From assembly GCA_002421475.1 (NCBI GenBank), contig DIJW01000224.1:1-10161 (forward strand): 10,161 bases of DNA, in the 5' to 3' direction. The notes under the pieces were generated by a model. The model was not told where the DNA came from. It made no database searches and was given only the letters and a program-made list of their open reading frames with translations. Positions 1 to 6,526 of the stretch are shown piece by piece; the first letter of the stretch is position 1, and each line of letters opens with the position of its first letter. The stretch is from Thiomicrospira sp. UBA5634. Its GTDB lineage: Bacteria; Pseudomonadota; Gammaproteobacteria; Thiomicrospirales; Thiomicrospiraceae. Made by a program: the position numbers and the translations under genes.

Positions 1-1
1 A

Positions 2-136
2 GTGGTAGAAGAAGCCGCGGCACGTGATCCGTTAGCCCAAGAAGTTTGGGCTTCACAAAAAGCGTTTCGTGATCAAGTGGCACCTTGGACACAGCACTCA
101 CTGAAAGCATTTTTAGATTTACGTGAGTTACCCTAA
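2..136 (+). CDS. Probable TRAP transporter solute-binding protein (DctP family), C-terminal end only
   Basis: The left edge cuts this gene. An open frame of 44 codons runs from base 2 to a TAA at 134-136. The tail contains ARDPLAQEVWASQKAFRDQV, then PWTQHSLKAFLDLRELP. Alternating basic/aromatic helices with a K-AF---V-PW-----KAFLDLR pattern are typical of the C-terminal helix of periplasmic DctP-type binding proteins of TRAP transporters, which deliver organic acids to a DctQM membrane pair. Because the binding protein is the last gene before ldhA, any membrane subunits would lie upstream, outside the window. Only 24 bases separate its stop from ldhA, with no terminator between, so the two may be co-transcribed. 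The family call rests on a short tail recalled from memory and is moderate; the substrate cannot be read. Confidence 0.6.
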   Translation: MVEEAAARDPLAQEVWASQKAFRDQVAPWTQHSLKAFLDLRELP

Positions 137-160
137 ACGTAGTTTTTTTGGAGAAAAACA

Positions 161-1153
161 ATGAAAGTTGCGGTTTTCAGTACCAAACCTTATGACAAGG
201 AATCTTTGCGTCATTACGATACGCCGGAGCTTGATTTAGAGTTTTTTGAGGTGCCGTTAAATATTTCGACCGCACATTATGCGCAAGACTTTGAAGTTGT
301 GAGTGCATTTGTTAACGATGATTTAGGTGAAGCGACGCTGGAACGACTGGCGAATGGTGGCACCAAACTGATTGCTTTGCGTTGTGCCGGTTTTAACCAG
401 GTGGATTTAAAAGCTGCCGCCAGTTTAGGCATTAAAGTGGTGCGCGTGCCGGCCTATTCGCCTTATGCGGTTGCAGAGCACACTATTGGTTTAATGTTAG
501 CGTTAAGCCGTAAACTGTATAAAGCCTATAACCGAGTTCGTGAGGGAAACTTCTCCTTAAATGGGTTGTTGGGCTTTGATTTTTACGGAAAAACGGTCGG
601 TATCATTGGTGCGGGCAAAATTGGCTTATTGGTTGCCGAACGGATGAAAGCGTTTGGTTGTCATGTATTGGTTTATGATCCGTTTTTATGTAAAACATGC
701 GTTGAACAAGGGTTTCGTCAAGTCACCTTGGAAGAGTTGTTCACTGAATCACACATTATTTCACTGCATTGTCCACTTACACCGGAAACGCATCGGATGA
801 TAAATGAACAAACCATTAATCAAATGCGTAATGGTGTGATGCTTATCAATACCGGTCGAGGGGCTTTGATTGACACTAAAGCCTTAATTCGAGCATTAAA
901 AACCCGCAAAGTAGGTTATGTCGGTTTGGATGTTTACGAGGAAGAGGGCGCGTTGTTTTTTGATGATCATTCGAACGATATTATTCAAGACGATCAGTTT
1001 GAACGGTTGCTCGGTTTCCCAAATGTATTGGTGACCGGACATCAAGCCTATTTTACTTATGAAGCGTTAGAACATATTTCTGAAACTACGGTGGAGAATA
1101 TTTTGGCGTTTGTTAATCAACAGCCGCTAGAAAATGAAGTAAAAGCAAGTTGA
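161..1153 (+). CDS. ldhA: D-lactate dehydrogenase, NAD-dependent (fermentative LdhA type)
   Basis: This 330-residue cytosolic enzyme reduces pyruvate to D-lactate with NADH. It matches the E. coli LdhA pattern along its whole length (329 residues): MK-AV-STK-YDK at the start, FVNDD at 50-54, ALRCAGFNQVDL at 72-83 and RVPAYSPYAVAEH at 95-107. The Rossmann dinucleotide motif is G150-A-G152-K-I-G155, with Asp173 (VYDP) at the end of the next strand as expected for NAD preference. The catalytic trio of D-2-hydroxyacid dehydrogenases is present: Arg233 (NTGRGALID), Glu262 (after DVYEE) and His294 (TGHQAYF). The start is set by GGAG at 150-153, seven bases before ATG. It lies 24 bases after a probable TRAP binding-protein gene and ends at a terminator shared with deaD. 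I see no separate promoter in the short upstream gap. Complete and ordinary for the family. Confidence 0.93.
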   Translation: MKVAVFSTKPYDKESLRHYDTPELDLEFFEVPLNISTAHYAQDFEVVSAFVNDDLGEATLERLANGGTKLIALRCAGFNQVDLKAAASLGIKVVRVPAYSPYAVAEHTIGLMLALSRKLYKAYNRVREGNFSLNGLLGFDFYGKTVGIIGAGKIGLLVAERMKAFGCHVLVYDPFLCKTCVEQGFRQVTLEELFTESHIISLHCPLTPETHRMINEQTINQMRNGVMLINTGRGALIDTKALIRALKTRKVGYVGLDVYEEEGALFFDDHSNDIIQDDQFERLLGFPNVLVTGHQAYFTYEALEHISETTVENILAFVNQQPLENEVKAS

Positions 1154-1188
1154 GTTAATTAACCCGTCATTTTGTTATTTAACTAATA

Positions 1189-1228
1189 AAAAAGCCCCGA
1201 TCACCAGGCCTGGTGATCGGGGCTTTTT
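1189..1228. terminator. Perfect 40-base palindrome: bidirectional terminator between ldhA and deaD
   Basis: Bases 1189-1228 are perfectly self-complementary about the axis between 1208 and 1209. The outer arms read AAAAAGCCCCGAT and ATCGGGGCTTTTT, and the centre is TCACCAGGCCTGGTGA. Read from either strand it gives a GC-rich hairpin followed by a T-run, 35 bases after the ldhA stop and 28 bases after the deaD stop. It therefore fits a shared rho-independent terminator for convergent genes. The apex is one copy of the repeated palindrome CCAGGCCTGG. Confidence 0.9.
1204..1213. repeat. CCAGGCCTGG palindrome, copy 1 (intergenic, terminator apex)
   Basis: Exact copy in the wider context TCACCAGGCCTGGTGA. 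It forms the centre of the bidirectional terminator between ldhA and deaD, and is one of two copies outside the coding sequences as I call them. Confidence 0.95.
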
Positions 1229-1256
1229 GTTAAGCGTCACACGTTAAAAAAAGTAA

Positions 1257-3107
1257 TTAACGACGAGGTGCTTTACGCTCTGAACGACCTTCTGAACGCG
1301 GTGCGCCAGCAGGTTTGTTACGGCTTAAACGTGGACGATCACCGGCCGGAGCAGATGAGGATGAACCACGAGACGTTTCGTTTACCGCAGCTAAACCACT
1401 TGGTTGACCACAGATACGTACTTTCTTCAGAGTGGCCAATTGATCTTTACTTAAGTTACTTGGCAAGTCCACCAAACTGAAATCGTCTTGAATATTTAAT
1501 TGACGAATTGATGAACCTTCAATGCCACCTTCGTTCGCAATCGCGCCGATAATATTACCCGGTTTTACGCCTTGGTTATTACCGACATTAATGCGGTAAC
1601 GTGTCATGCCAGCTTCAGGCGGACCATCAGCACGCGGACGACGCGGAGCACGCTCCGGACGATCACCAAAACGATCCCCTCTATCGCCACGGTCGCTTCT
1701 GTCGTTGCGATCACGTGAAGGACGTTCACGTTCAAAACCACGGGCACCCCGATCATCATCACGGAAACTCGCTGATTTAACCGGTTTGTCATCTAGGAAA
1801 AACGGCGCATCACCTTGAACCAATTTGGCTAATGCCGCGGCGATTTCCAATGCCGGAACATTATTGGCTGTTTGAATGTCTTCAATCATGCGTTGGAAGA
1901 ATTCTAAGCCTTCTTGATCCATTGCTTCAATAATGCGTTGTTTGAACTTTTCAACGCGTTGATCGTTAATAGTTTGAGTGCTTGGCAACTCCAACATGTC
2001 GATTTTTTTGTTGGTTGCACGTTCGATTTGTTGCAGTAAACGACGCTCACGCGGCGCAACAAACAAAATCGCGTTACCTTCACGACCGGCACGACCGGTG
2101 CGGCCGATACGGTGAACATAACTTTCAGTGTCATACGGAATGTCATAGTTCACAACGTGGGTAATGCGTTCAACGTCCAAACCACGTGCTACCACGTCAG
2201 TCGCAATAAGAATATCGATTTTGCCTTTTTTCAACTGGTCAACAATACGTTCACGTTGGTTCTGTGCGATGTCACCGTTCAACGCCGCTGCAGCATAACC
2301 GCGAGCTTCTAGTTTTTCGGCTAATTCGATAGTGGCGGTTTTGGTACGCACGAAAAAAATCATGCCGTCGAAGGTCGTCGCCTCAAGAATACGGGTCAGC
2401 GCATCTAATTTGTGTAAGCCACTTACCAACCAGTAAGATTGGGTAATGGTTGAGGCTGTGCCGGTTTTTTGCTTAATCACGCTGTCGACCGGATTATTTA
2501 AATGGCGTGTTGCAATTTTATGAATCTCTTTTGGCATGGTCGCCGAGAACAATGCGATCTGACGATCTTGCGGTGTTTGCTCTAGTACCCATTCCACGTC
2601 ATCAATAAAGCCCATACGTAACATTTCATCGGCTTCATCCAATACCATCGCTTGTAGGTTGTCTAGGTTTAACGTGCCTTTACGCATGTGATCCATTACA
2701 CGGCCAGGTGTGCCCACCACAACTTGTGCGCCGCGTTTTAAAGCACGGATCTGGCCGCCGTATTCTTGGCCGCCGTAAATTGGCAATACATGAAACCCTT
2801 TAATATGGCTGGCAAAACTTTGGAAAGCTTCGGCAACCTGAATCGCCAATTCGCGAGTCGGAGCTAAAACCAATACTTGCGGTTGGGTGTTTTTTACATC
2901 AACACGTGACAATAAAGGCAACGCAAACGCGGCGGTTTTACCAGTACCGGTTTGTGCCTGACCCAATATGTCACGGCCTTCTAAAATAGGCGGAATGGCT
3001 TGTGCTTGAATCGGTGACGGCGTTTCATAACCGATGTCTTTTAAAGCTTTTAATAAGAGTGGGTTGAGGCCGAAGCTCTCAAAAGTGATATCTAGTGTTT
3101 CGCTCAT
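1257..3107 (-). CDS. deaD: ATP-dependent DEAD-box RNA helicase, DeaD/CsdA type
   Basis: This 616-residue RNA helicase unwinds structured RNA in ribosome assembly, mRNA decay and cold adaptation in its family. Numbering is from the MSETLDITF start. The Q motif (GYETPSPIQ) is at 26-34, motif I AQTGTGKT at 51-58, APTREL at 82-87, TPGR at 133-136, DEAD at 157-160, SAT at 188-190, ARGLDV at 307-312 and HRIGRTGR at 332-339. A low-complexity Arg/Asp/Gly linker covers about 449-492. A DbpA/CsdA-type RNA-binding domain follows at about 502-552 (RYRINVGNNQGVKPGNIIGA), then a basic Ser/Arg tail. Length and layout match E. coli DeaD (629). The ATG at 3105-3107 is chosen because AAGGAA sits six bases upstream and the homology begins there; an in-frame ATG 13 codons earlier adds only unlikely residues. 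It has its own promoter and a long leader, and ends at the shared terminator. Confidence 0.94.
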   Translation of the reverse strand: MSETLDITFESFGLNPLLLKALKDIGYETPSPIQAQAIPPILEGRDILGQAQTGTGKTAAFALPLLSRVDVKNTQPQVLVLAPTRELAIQVAEAFQSFASHIKGFHVLPIYGGQEYGGQIRALKRGAQVVVGTPGRVMDHMRKGTLNLDNLQAMVLDEADEMLRMGFIDDVEWVLEQTPQDRQIALFSATMPKEIHKIATRHLNNPVDSVIKQKTGTASTITQSYWLVSGLHKLDALTRILEATTFDGMIFFVRTKTATIELAEKLEARGYAAAALNGDIAQNQRERIVDQLKKGKIDILIATDVVARGLDVERITHVVNYDIPYDTESYVHRIGRTGRAGREGNAILFVAPRERRLLQQIERATNKKIDMLELPSTQTINDQRVEKFKQRIIEAMDQEGLEFFQRMIEDIQTANNVPALEIAAALAKLVQGDAPFFLDDKPVKSASFRDDDRGARGFERERPSRDRNDRSDRGDRGDRFGDRPERAPRRPRADGPPEAGMTRYRINVGNNQGVKPGNIIGAIANEGGIEGSSIRQLNIQDDFSLVDLPSNLSKDQLATLKKVRICGQPSGLAAVNETSRGSSSSAPAGDRPRLSRNKPAGAPRSEGRSERKAPRR

Positions 3108-3349
3108 GTTTATTTCCTTGAATGGCGTTAATAAAGACGCTATCACTCACATCCGCGGAGAAAACAGGAAATCAGTACGCATAATGTCACGTGTGGGCGG
3201 ACTACAGCGTTGAAGAAATTCAGTTAAATGGCAAAAACAGCCAAAAATTGATCCCGAGGCTCCGTATGGCTCTCAGGGCTAGCGAATAGGTCGGCGCGCA
3301 GTGGCCGTATACACAGGTCGTCACTAATGAGAGAGCATGAGGTAAAGCG
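3108..3349 (-). promoter_or_regulatory. Long 5' leader of deaD with hairpin potential
   Basis: About 240 bases lie between the predicted deaD transcription start and its ATG, with no convincing gene. In the RNA sense, a CCTGAG/CTCGGG stem (3272-3277 with 3253-3258) encloses AGCCATACGGAGC. It is followed by a T-run at 3243-3247, which looks like an attenuator. A second small hairpin, GGC-TGTTTTT-GCC, follows at once. The 3250-3350 part is richer in G and C than the AT-rich flanks. E. coli csdA also has a leader of over 200 bases, so a regulatory role is plausible. Function and conservation are inferred, not shown. Confidence 0.5.
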
Positions 3350-3355
3350 AGAAAG

Positions 3356-3384
3356 ATTATAGGCGATTAAATTTTTTTATGCAA
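3356..3384 (-). promoter_or_regulatory. Predicted sigma70-type promoter of deaD
   Basis: On the - strand, TTGCAT (3379-3384) lies 17 bases before a consensus TATAAT (3356-3361). The spacer is A/T-rich and the start of transcription would fall near 3349. The -35 box is weak (3 of 6) but the -10 is perfect and the spacing ideal. Confidence 0.65.
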
Positions 3385-3426
3385 ATAATTTATTGGTTTA
3401 TCAGTTATTCAAATATAAGCGTTTCA

Positions 3427-3453
3427 AGAATCTAAATATTTTTAGAATCTAAA
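3427..3453. repeat. Direct repeat AGAATCTAAA, two copies 17 bases apart
   Basis: Identical 10-mers start at 3427 and 3444 in the AT-rich stretch between the divergent deaD and tetR promoters. Between them lies an inverted repeat TCTAAA-TATT-TTTAGA (3431-3446). They could be binding sites for an unknown regulator or only AT-rich coincidence. Confidence 0.45.
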
Positions 3454-3481
3454 GATTTCATTTTGTTTGCATGATGTTGGC

Positions 3482-3511
3482 TTGTGCCGGGTTACTTTAA
3501 GAGAATAGAAT
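3482..3511 (+). promoter_or_regulatory. Predicted promoter of the TetR-family gene
   Basis: TTGTGC (3482-3487) is followed after 18 bases by TAGAAT (3506-3511), which matches the -10 consensus at 5 of 6 positions. The -10 box lies inside the operator palindrome, as expected for autorepression. The -35 is weak. Confidence 0.45.
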
Positions 3512-3527
3512 GAATGTTCATTCTATT
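3504..3527. promoter_or_regulatory. Operator-like palindrome upstream of tetR
   Basis: AATAGAATGAA (3504-3514) and its exact reverse complement TTCATTCTATT (3517-3527) are separated by TG. This 11+2+11 palindrome resembles many TetR-family operators with GAATGAA/TTCATTC cores. It ends 11 bases before the ATG and covers the likely -10 box, so the adjacent regulator most probably binds here and represses its own operon. Confidence 0.75.
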
Positions 3528-3538
3528 TGGCGTTAACT

Positions 3539-4132
3539 ATGGCAAATGATTTTTTACAGCGTGTTGATGGTTCACCGTTACAGCTAAAAGTATTAAACAG
3601 TGCGCTGCAATTGTTTGCGGATAAAGGCTACTTTAATACTTCGATTCCTGATCTGGTTGCACACTCCGGTGTCAGTATCGGTTCAATTTATAAACATTTT
3701 GGTGACAAGGAAGGTTTAGCTCGAGCACTCATGGAGCGTTTGGTAGAAGAGATTTACCAACAGCAACTGGCGGTGGTGGCTGAGTATGGCAATGCGCAGT
3801 CACGATATGAAGCATTGGCGCGTTGGATGTGTCAGTTGACATTGGATTATCCAACCGTGATGGGTTTTTTATTGTATGCCCGCCATCAAGCATTTTTGCC
3901 CGATTCTTCCTCTATTTGTTCGTCTCGAGCGTTTATGCTTTTACGAGACGTCCTTGCTCAAGGCATGTTAAGCGGAGAGGTTCGTAAAATGGATGTCATG
4001 GTCGCGGCGGCCGTTGGATTTGGCAGCGTGTTACGCATGATGCAATTACATTTAGACGGTGTGTTAGACAGGCCGTTAACAGTTTATTTCGATGAAATGA
4101 TTGACGCCGGTTGGCGTGCGTTAAAAAGTTAA
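3539..4132 (+). CDS. TetR/AcrR-family transcriptional regulator
   Basis: This is a 197-residue DNA-binding regulator. Residues from about 15 to 60 form the TetR N-terminal domain: a first helix (LKVLNSALQLFADKGYFNTS), then the helix-turn-helix IPDLVAHSGVSIGSIYKHFGDKEGL, with the characteristic SIGSIYKHF recognition helix. The remaining helical part is a ligand-binding and dimerisation domain that does not point to a ligand. The ATG at 3539 is preferred over an in-frame TTG at 3527 because the TTG overlaps the operator palindrome. No clear Shine-Dalgarno sequence precedes either start. The gene ends 24 bases before a secreted metallo-beta-lactamase-fold gene with no terminator between, so both are probably one operon under autorepression. 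The inducer is unknown. Confidence 0.88.
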   Translation: MANDFLQRVDGSPLQLKVLNSALQLFADKGYFNTSIPDLVAHSGVSIGSIYKHFGDKEGLARALMERLVEEIYQQQLAVVAEYGNAQSRYEALARWMCQLTLDYPTVMGFLLYARHQAFLPDSSSICSSRAFMLLRDVLAQGMLSGEVRKMDVMVAAAVGFGSVLRMMQLHLDGVLDRPLTVYFDEMIDAGWRALKS

Positions 4133-4156
4133 ATCATAACTAAAGAGGGTAGACTC

Positions 4157-5221
4157 ATGAAAAAAATCAACTTAGCTTTAGCCACATCGCTGGCAATATT
4201 TGGTGCGGTTGCAGCGCAAGCTGCCAGTGCGCCAAGTGGTAAAGATCCATTGGTGAGTGCAATGGAACATTATCAAGCAGAACTTAAAAAGGCCGATCGG
4301 GCGGCCGGTTATATCGGTCCGCGTGCCTATATTCCGCAAGAAGTGAAAGTAACGGATGGGGTGTATACCGTTGTTGGGAGCTTAATTTGGCATAACCCGT
4401 CAAACTATGGTTTAAACAATAACCTGAGTTTTATGGAGTTTGAAGATGGCGTGATGGTTTTTAATGCCGGTGCCAACGCAGCCTTAGCGCAAGCGTTTCA
4501 TGAGGTGATTAAAAAATACACAGATAAGCCGGTTAAATGGGTAGTGGTTGAAAATCACCAAGGTCATGCGCATTTAGGTTCGAGTTATTGGTATGACATG
4601 GGGGTGCGTAATTTTTACTCCCAAAAACAAGCCCATGAAGACTTTGCCAATCATTGGGATGAAATTAAGGCGCGCTGGTCAAAAGCCGTTGGTTACCAAT
4701 TAACTGCGCCGGCATTTAATGTATCGGATAAATTCACTACCTTTGAAGACAAAATGGAAATTGATGTCGGTGGCGGTGAAAAAGTCGTGTTGTTTTATAA
4801 TGGTCCGGGGCATACTCCGGGCGCCACCATTGCGTATGTGCCGTCACGGAATGTAATTTTCCCCGGTGATTTAGCTTACAACAGCCGGATGTTGGCATTG
4901 TTTAATTACACCAATACGTTTGAATGGGTTAAAACGTTTGAGCGTTTTATGAAGTTCACGCCGGAAGGTACGATTATTGTTCCAGGGCATGGCGGTGTGA
5001 CCGATATGGCCACGGTTAAACGAGACACTTATGATTATTTAAAGTGGTTGCAGGACGAAGTGCGTAAAGTGATTGCGGCCGGTGGCAGTGAAGCCGATGC
5101 GGAAAATATCGACCAATCACAATTTAGTCACCGTGAAGTATTTGCGCAAACCCATCGCGGCAATGCACGCCATATCTATCGAGAGTTGAAAGGCTTGGCG
5201 GTCGGTGGCGGTGAAGATTAA
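4157..5221 (+). CDS. Secreted metallo-beta-lactamase-fold hydrolase with non-canonical metal motif
   Basis: This 354-residue protein has a Sec signal peptide: basic MKK, a hydrophobic stretch at 4-20, and probable cleavage after AQA at 22. It is therefore likely periplasmic. The MBL fold is supported by GPGHTPGA (His219), FPGDLAY (Asp238) and VPGHGG (His278), the usual ligands of the second half. The first-half motif, normally HxHxDH, reads H134-Q-G-H-A-H139-L-G. If HLG aligns with the canonical HxGG, the second His is Gly and the Asp is Ala, while an extra His137 lies between. The Zn2 site may be lost or remodelled. GAGG at 4145-4148 supports the ATG. It follows the TetR gene by 24 bases and is followed by a terminator. 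The substrate is unknown; it may be an ester, thioester or sulfur compound, and no resistance function should be assumed. Confidence 0.85.
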   Translation: MKKINLALATSLAIFGAVAAQAASAPSGKDPLVSAMEHYQAELKKADRAAGYIGPRAYIPQEVKVTDGVYTVVGSLIWHNPSNYGLNNNLSFMEFEDGVMVFNAGANAALAQAFHEVIKKYTDKPVKWVVVENHQGHAHLGSSYWYDMGVRNFYSQKQAHEDFANHWDEIKARWSKAVGYQLTAPAFNVSDKFTTFEDKMEIDVGGGEKVVLFYNGPGHTPGATIAYVPSRNVIFPGDLAYNSRMLALFNYTNTFEWVKTFERFMKFTPEGTIIVPGHGGVTDMATVKRDTYDYLKWLQDEVRKVIAAGGSEADAENIDQSQFSHREVFAQTHRGNARHIYRELKGLAVGGGED

Positions 5222-5250
5222 TTCAGCCGCAAGTGTGAAATGAAAAAAAG

Positions 5251-5277
5251 AAGCCCCGGTTTGATCCGGGGCTTTTT
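5251..5277 (+). terminator. Rho-independent terminator after the MBL-fold gene
   Basis: AAGCCCCGG (5251-5259) pairs exactly with CCGGGGCTT (5266-5274) around the loop TTTGAT. A T-run follows to 5277 and an A-run precedes it. It closes the tetR-MBL operon 30 bases after the stop. Confidence 0.92.
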
Positions 5278-5286
5278 CGTTATAAT
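5260..5286 (+). promoter_or_regulatory. Possible promoter of the flavoprotein gene, overlapping the terminator
   Basis: A consensus TATAAT is at 5281-5286, four bases after the terminator T-run. The only -35 candidates (TTTGAT at 5260-5265, spacer 15) fall in the terminator loop and are poor. Transcription would start near 5293, giving a leader of about 20 bases before the ATG at 5312. Confidence 0.45.
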
Positions 5287-5311
5287 GCGCTGAGTTTTGG
5301 CTGAGAAAGTT

Positions 5312-6526
5312 ATGAAAAATATTGCAATTATTGGTGCGGGGCCGGGCGGTTTAATGGCGGCGCAGGTCTTGTCGCAACAACCAGGCTTGGTGGTGAGCGT
5401 GCATGATGCGATGCCATCGGCCGGACGTAAGTTATTACAAGCCGGACGGGGCGGCTTGAACATCACGCATTCTAAACCGTTTAATGAATTTGTGCAGGCG
5501 TATGGCAAACGTCAAAAACTTATCGAGCCCTGGATAAAAAATTTTACACCACAGGATGTGCGAGCCTGGGTAGAAGGTTTTGGTATCGAAACGTTTGTTG
5601 GTAGCTCCGGGCGCGTGTATCCACAGGATATGAAAGCTGCGCCCTTATTGCGTGCCTGGTTACATCGGTTACGCCAACAAGGCGTCGCGTTTTTGATGCG
5701 CCATCGTTGGCAAGGTTGGAATCAGGCGGAGGAATTAGTTTTTCAAACGCCTGAAGGTCAAATAAGCTGTAAGGCCGACATCGTTATTTTGGCGCTCGGT
5801 GGTGCGAGCTGGCCACAGTTGGGGTCGGATGGGCGCTGGACGCAGTATTTTAACCCGCAAGATTTAGCGGTATTTCAACCGGCAAATTGCGGGTTTAACC
5901 AGGCCTGGTCGGCGGTTTTTAAAGCCAAGTTTGCCGGTCAGCCATTAAAGTCAGTAGCGATGACGGTGATTGATCAAAACCACCAGGCCTGGTGCAAAAA
6001 AGGCGAGTTGTTAATCAGCGAGCAAGGTTTGGAAGGCAGTTTGATTTATGCCTTATCAGCAAGGATTCGTGACACTTTATCTGTGAATGGAAAGGTGGAT
6101 GTCGAGTTGGATTTAATGCCGGATCAAACGCTGGAAAACTTAGTGGCAAAGATGAATAAACCGCGTGGCAAACAAAGCTGGTCAAATCACTTAAAACGTT
6201 GCGGCGTCGATGCTTTGCGTGCCAACTTATTACGTGAAGTGCTGGATCAGCAAACCGCACAGGATATGACGGCGGTTGCGCAGGCTTTAAAACATTATGT
6301 GCTTAACTTAACATCGCCGCGACCGATTGAGGAAGCGATTAGCAGTGCCGGTGGCGTGCAGTTTGAGGCATTAAATGATCAATCCATGCTGACCACCAGG
6401 CCTGGTTATTACTGTGTTGGCGAAATGCTGGATTGGGAAGCACCTACCGGCGGTTATTTACTCACCGCCGTGTTGGCGCAGGCGCGTTTTGTGGCGCACG
6501 CAATCGTAAAACAGCACGCGCGTTAG
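5312..6526 (+). CDS. FAD-dependent oxidoreductase of the HI0933/YhiN group (PP_4765-like flavoprotein)
   Basis: This is a 404-residue cytosolic flavoprotein of unknown reaction. The FAD-binding N-terminus IAIIGAGPGG has its GxGxxG at residues 8-13. It is followed by the family signature GRKLLQAGRGGLNITH at 38-53, then ALGGASWPQLGSDG at 161-174 and the C-terminal GEMLDW-APTGGYLLT block at about 370-385 that closes over FAD. This layout fits the HI0933-like superfamily and, as I recall, the PP_4765 branch of about 400 residues. The ATG at 5312 is preferred over a TTG at 5297, which would leave almost no leader after the TATAAT. A weak GAG lies six bases upstream. Three copies of the CCAGGCCTGG palindrome are inside it, encoding Gln-Ala-Trp twice and Arg-Pro-Gly once. 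A one-mismatch copy, CCAGGCTTGG, is at 5381-5390. Its stop overlaps that of the convergent response regulator. Confidence 0.88.
   Translation: MKNIAIIGAGPGGLMAAQVLSQQPGLVVSVHDAMPSAGRKLLQAGRGGLNITHSKPFNEFVQAYGKRQKLIEPWIKNFTPQDVRAWVEGFGIETFVGSSGRVYPQDMKAAPLLRAWLHRLRQQGVAFLMRHRWQGWNQAEELVFQTPEGQISCKADIVILALGGASWPQLGSDGRWTQYFNPQDLAVFQPANCGFNQAWSAVFKAKFAGQPLKSVAMTVIDQNHQAWCKKGELLISEQGLEGSLIYALSARIRDTLSVNGKVDVELDLMPDQTLENLVAKMNKPRGKQSWSNHLKRCGVDALRANLLREVLDQQTAQDMTAVAQALKHYVLNLTSPRPIEEAISSAGGVQFEALNDQSMLTTRPGYYCVGEMLDWEAPTGGYLLTAVLAQARFVAHAIVKQHAR
5899..5908. repeat. CCAGGCCTGG palindrome, copy 2 (in flavoprotein gene)
   Basis: Exact copy flanked as ACCAGGCCTGGT. The codons read CAG-GCC-TGG (Gln-Ala-Trp). 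Confidence 0.95.
5983..5992. repeat. CCAGGCCTGG palindrome, copy 3 (in flavoprotein gene)
   Basis: Exact copy with the full 14-base consensus CACCAGGCCTGGTG, 84 bases after copy 2. It again encodes Gln-Ala-Trp. Confidence 0.95.
6396..6405. repeat. CCAGGCCTGG palindrome, copy 4 (in flavoprotein gene)
   Basis: Exact copy flanked as CACCAGGCCTGGTT. Here the codon phase differs: ACC-AGG-CCT-GGT (Thr-Arg-Pro-Gly). Confidence 0.95.

Noticed and set aside
1606-1818. Arg/Ser-rich open frame on the + strand opposite the deaD linker
   Set aside because: It is the antisense shadow of the repetitive Arg/Asp/Gly-coding segment of deaD, with no start signals or homology.
3147-3182. An 11-codon open frame in the deaD leader (- strand, starting MRTDFLFS)
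   Set aside because: It has no Shine-Dalgarno sequence and is too short to judge from one sequence; a leader peptide is possible but unsupported.
4157-5221. The MBL-fold gene as an antibiotic resistance beta-lactamase
   Set aside because: The metal motif differs from all classic B1-B3 enzymes, the protein is longer than they are, and the fold is shared by many unrelated hydrolases.
5218-5508. Open frame on the - strand over the terminator and flavoprotein start
   Set aside because: It crosses a strong terminator and lies antisense to the conserved FAD-binding motif of a real gene.
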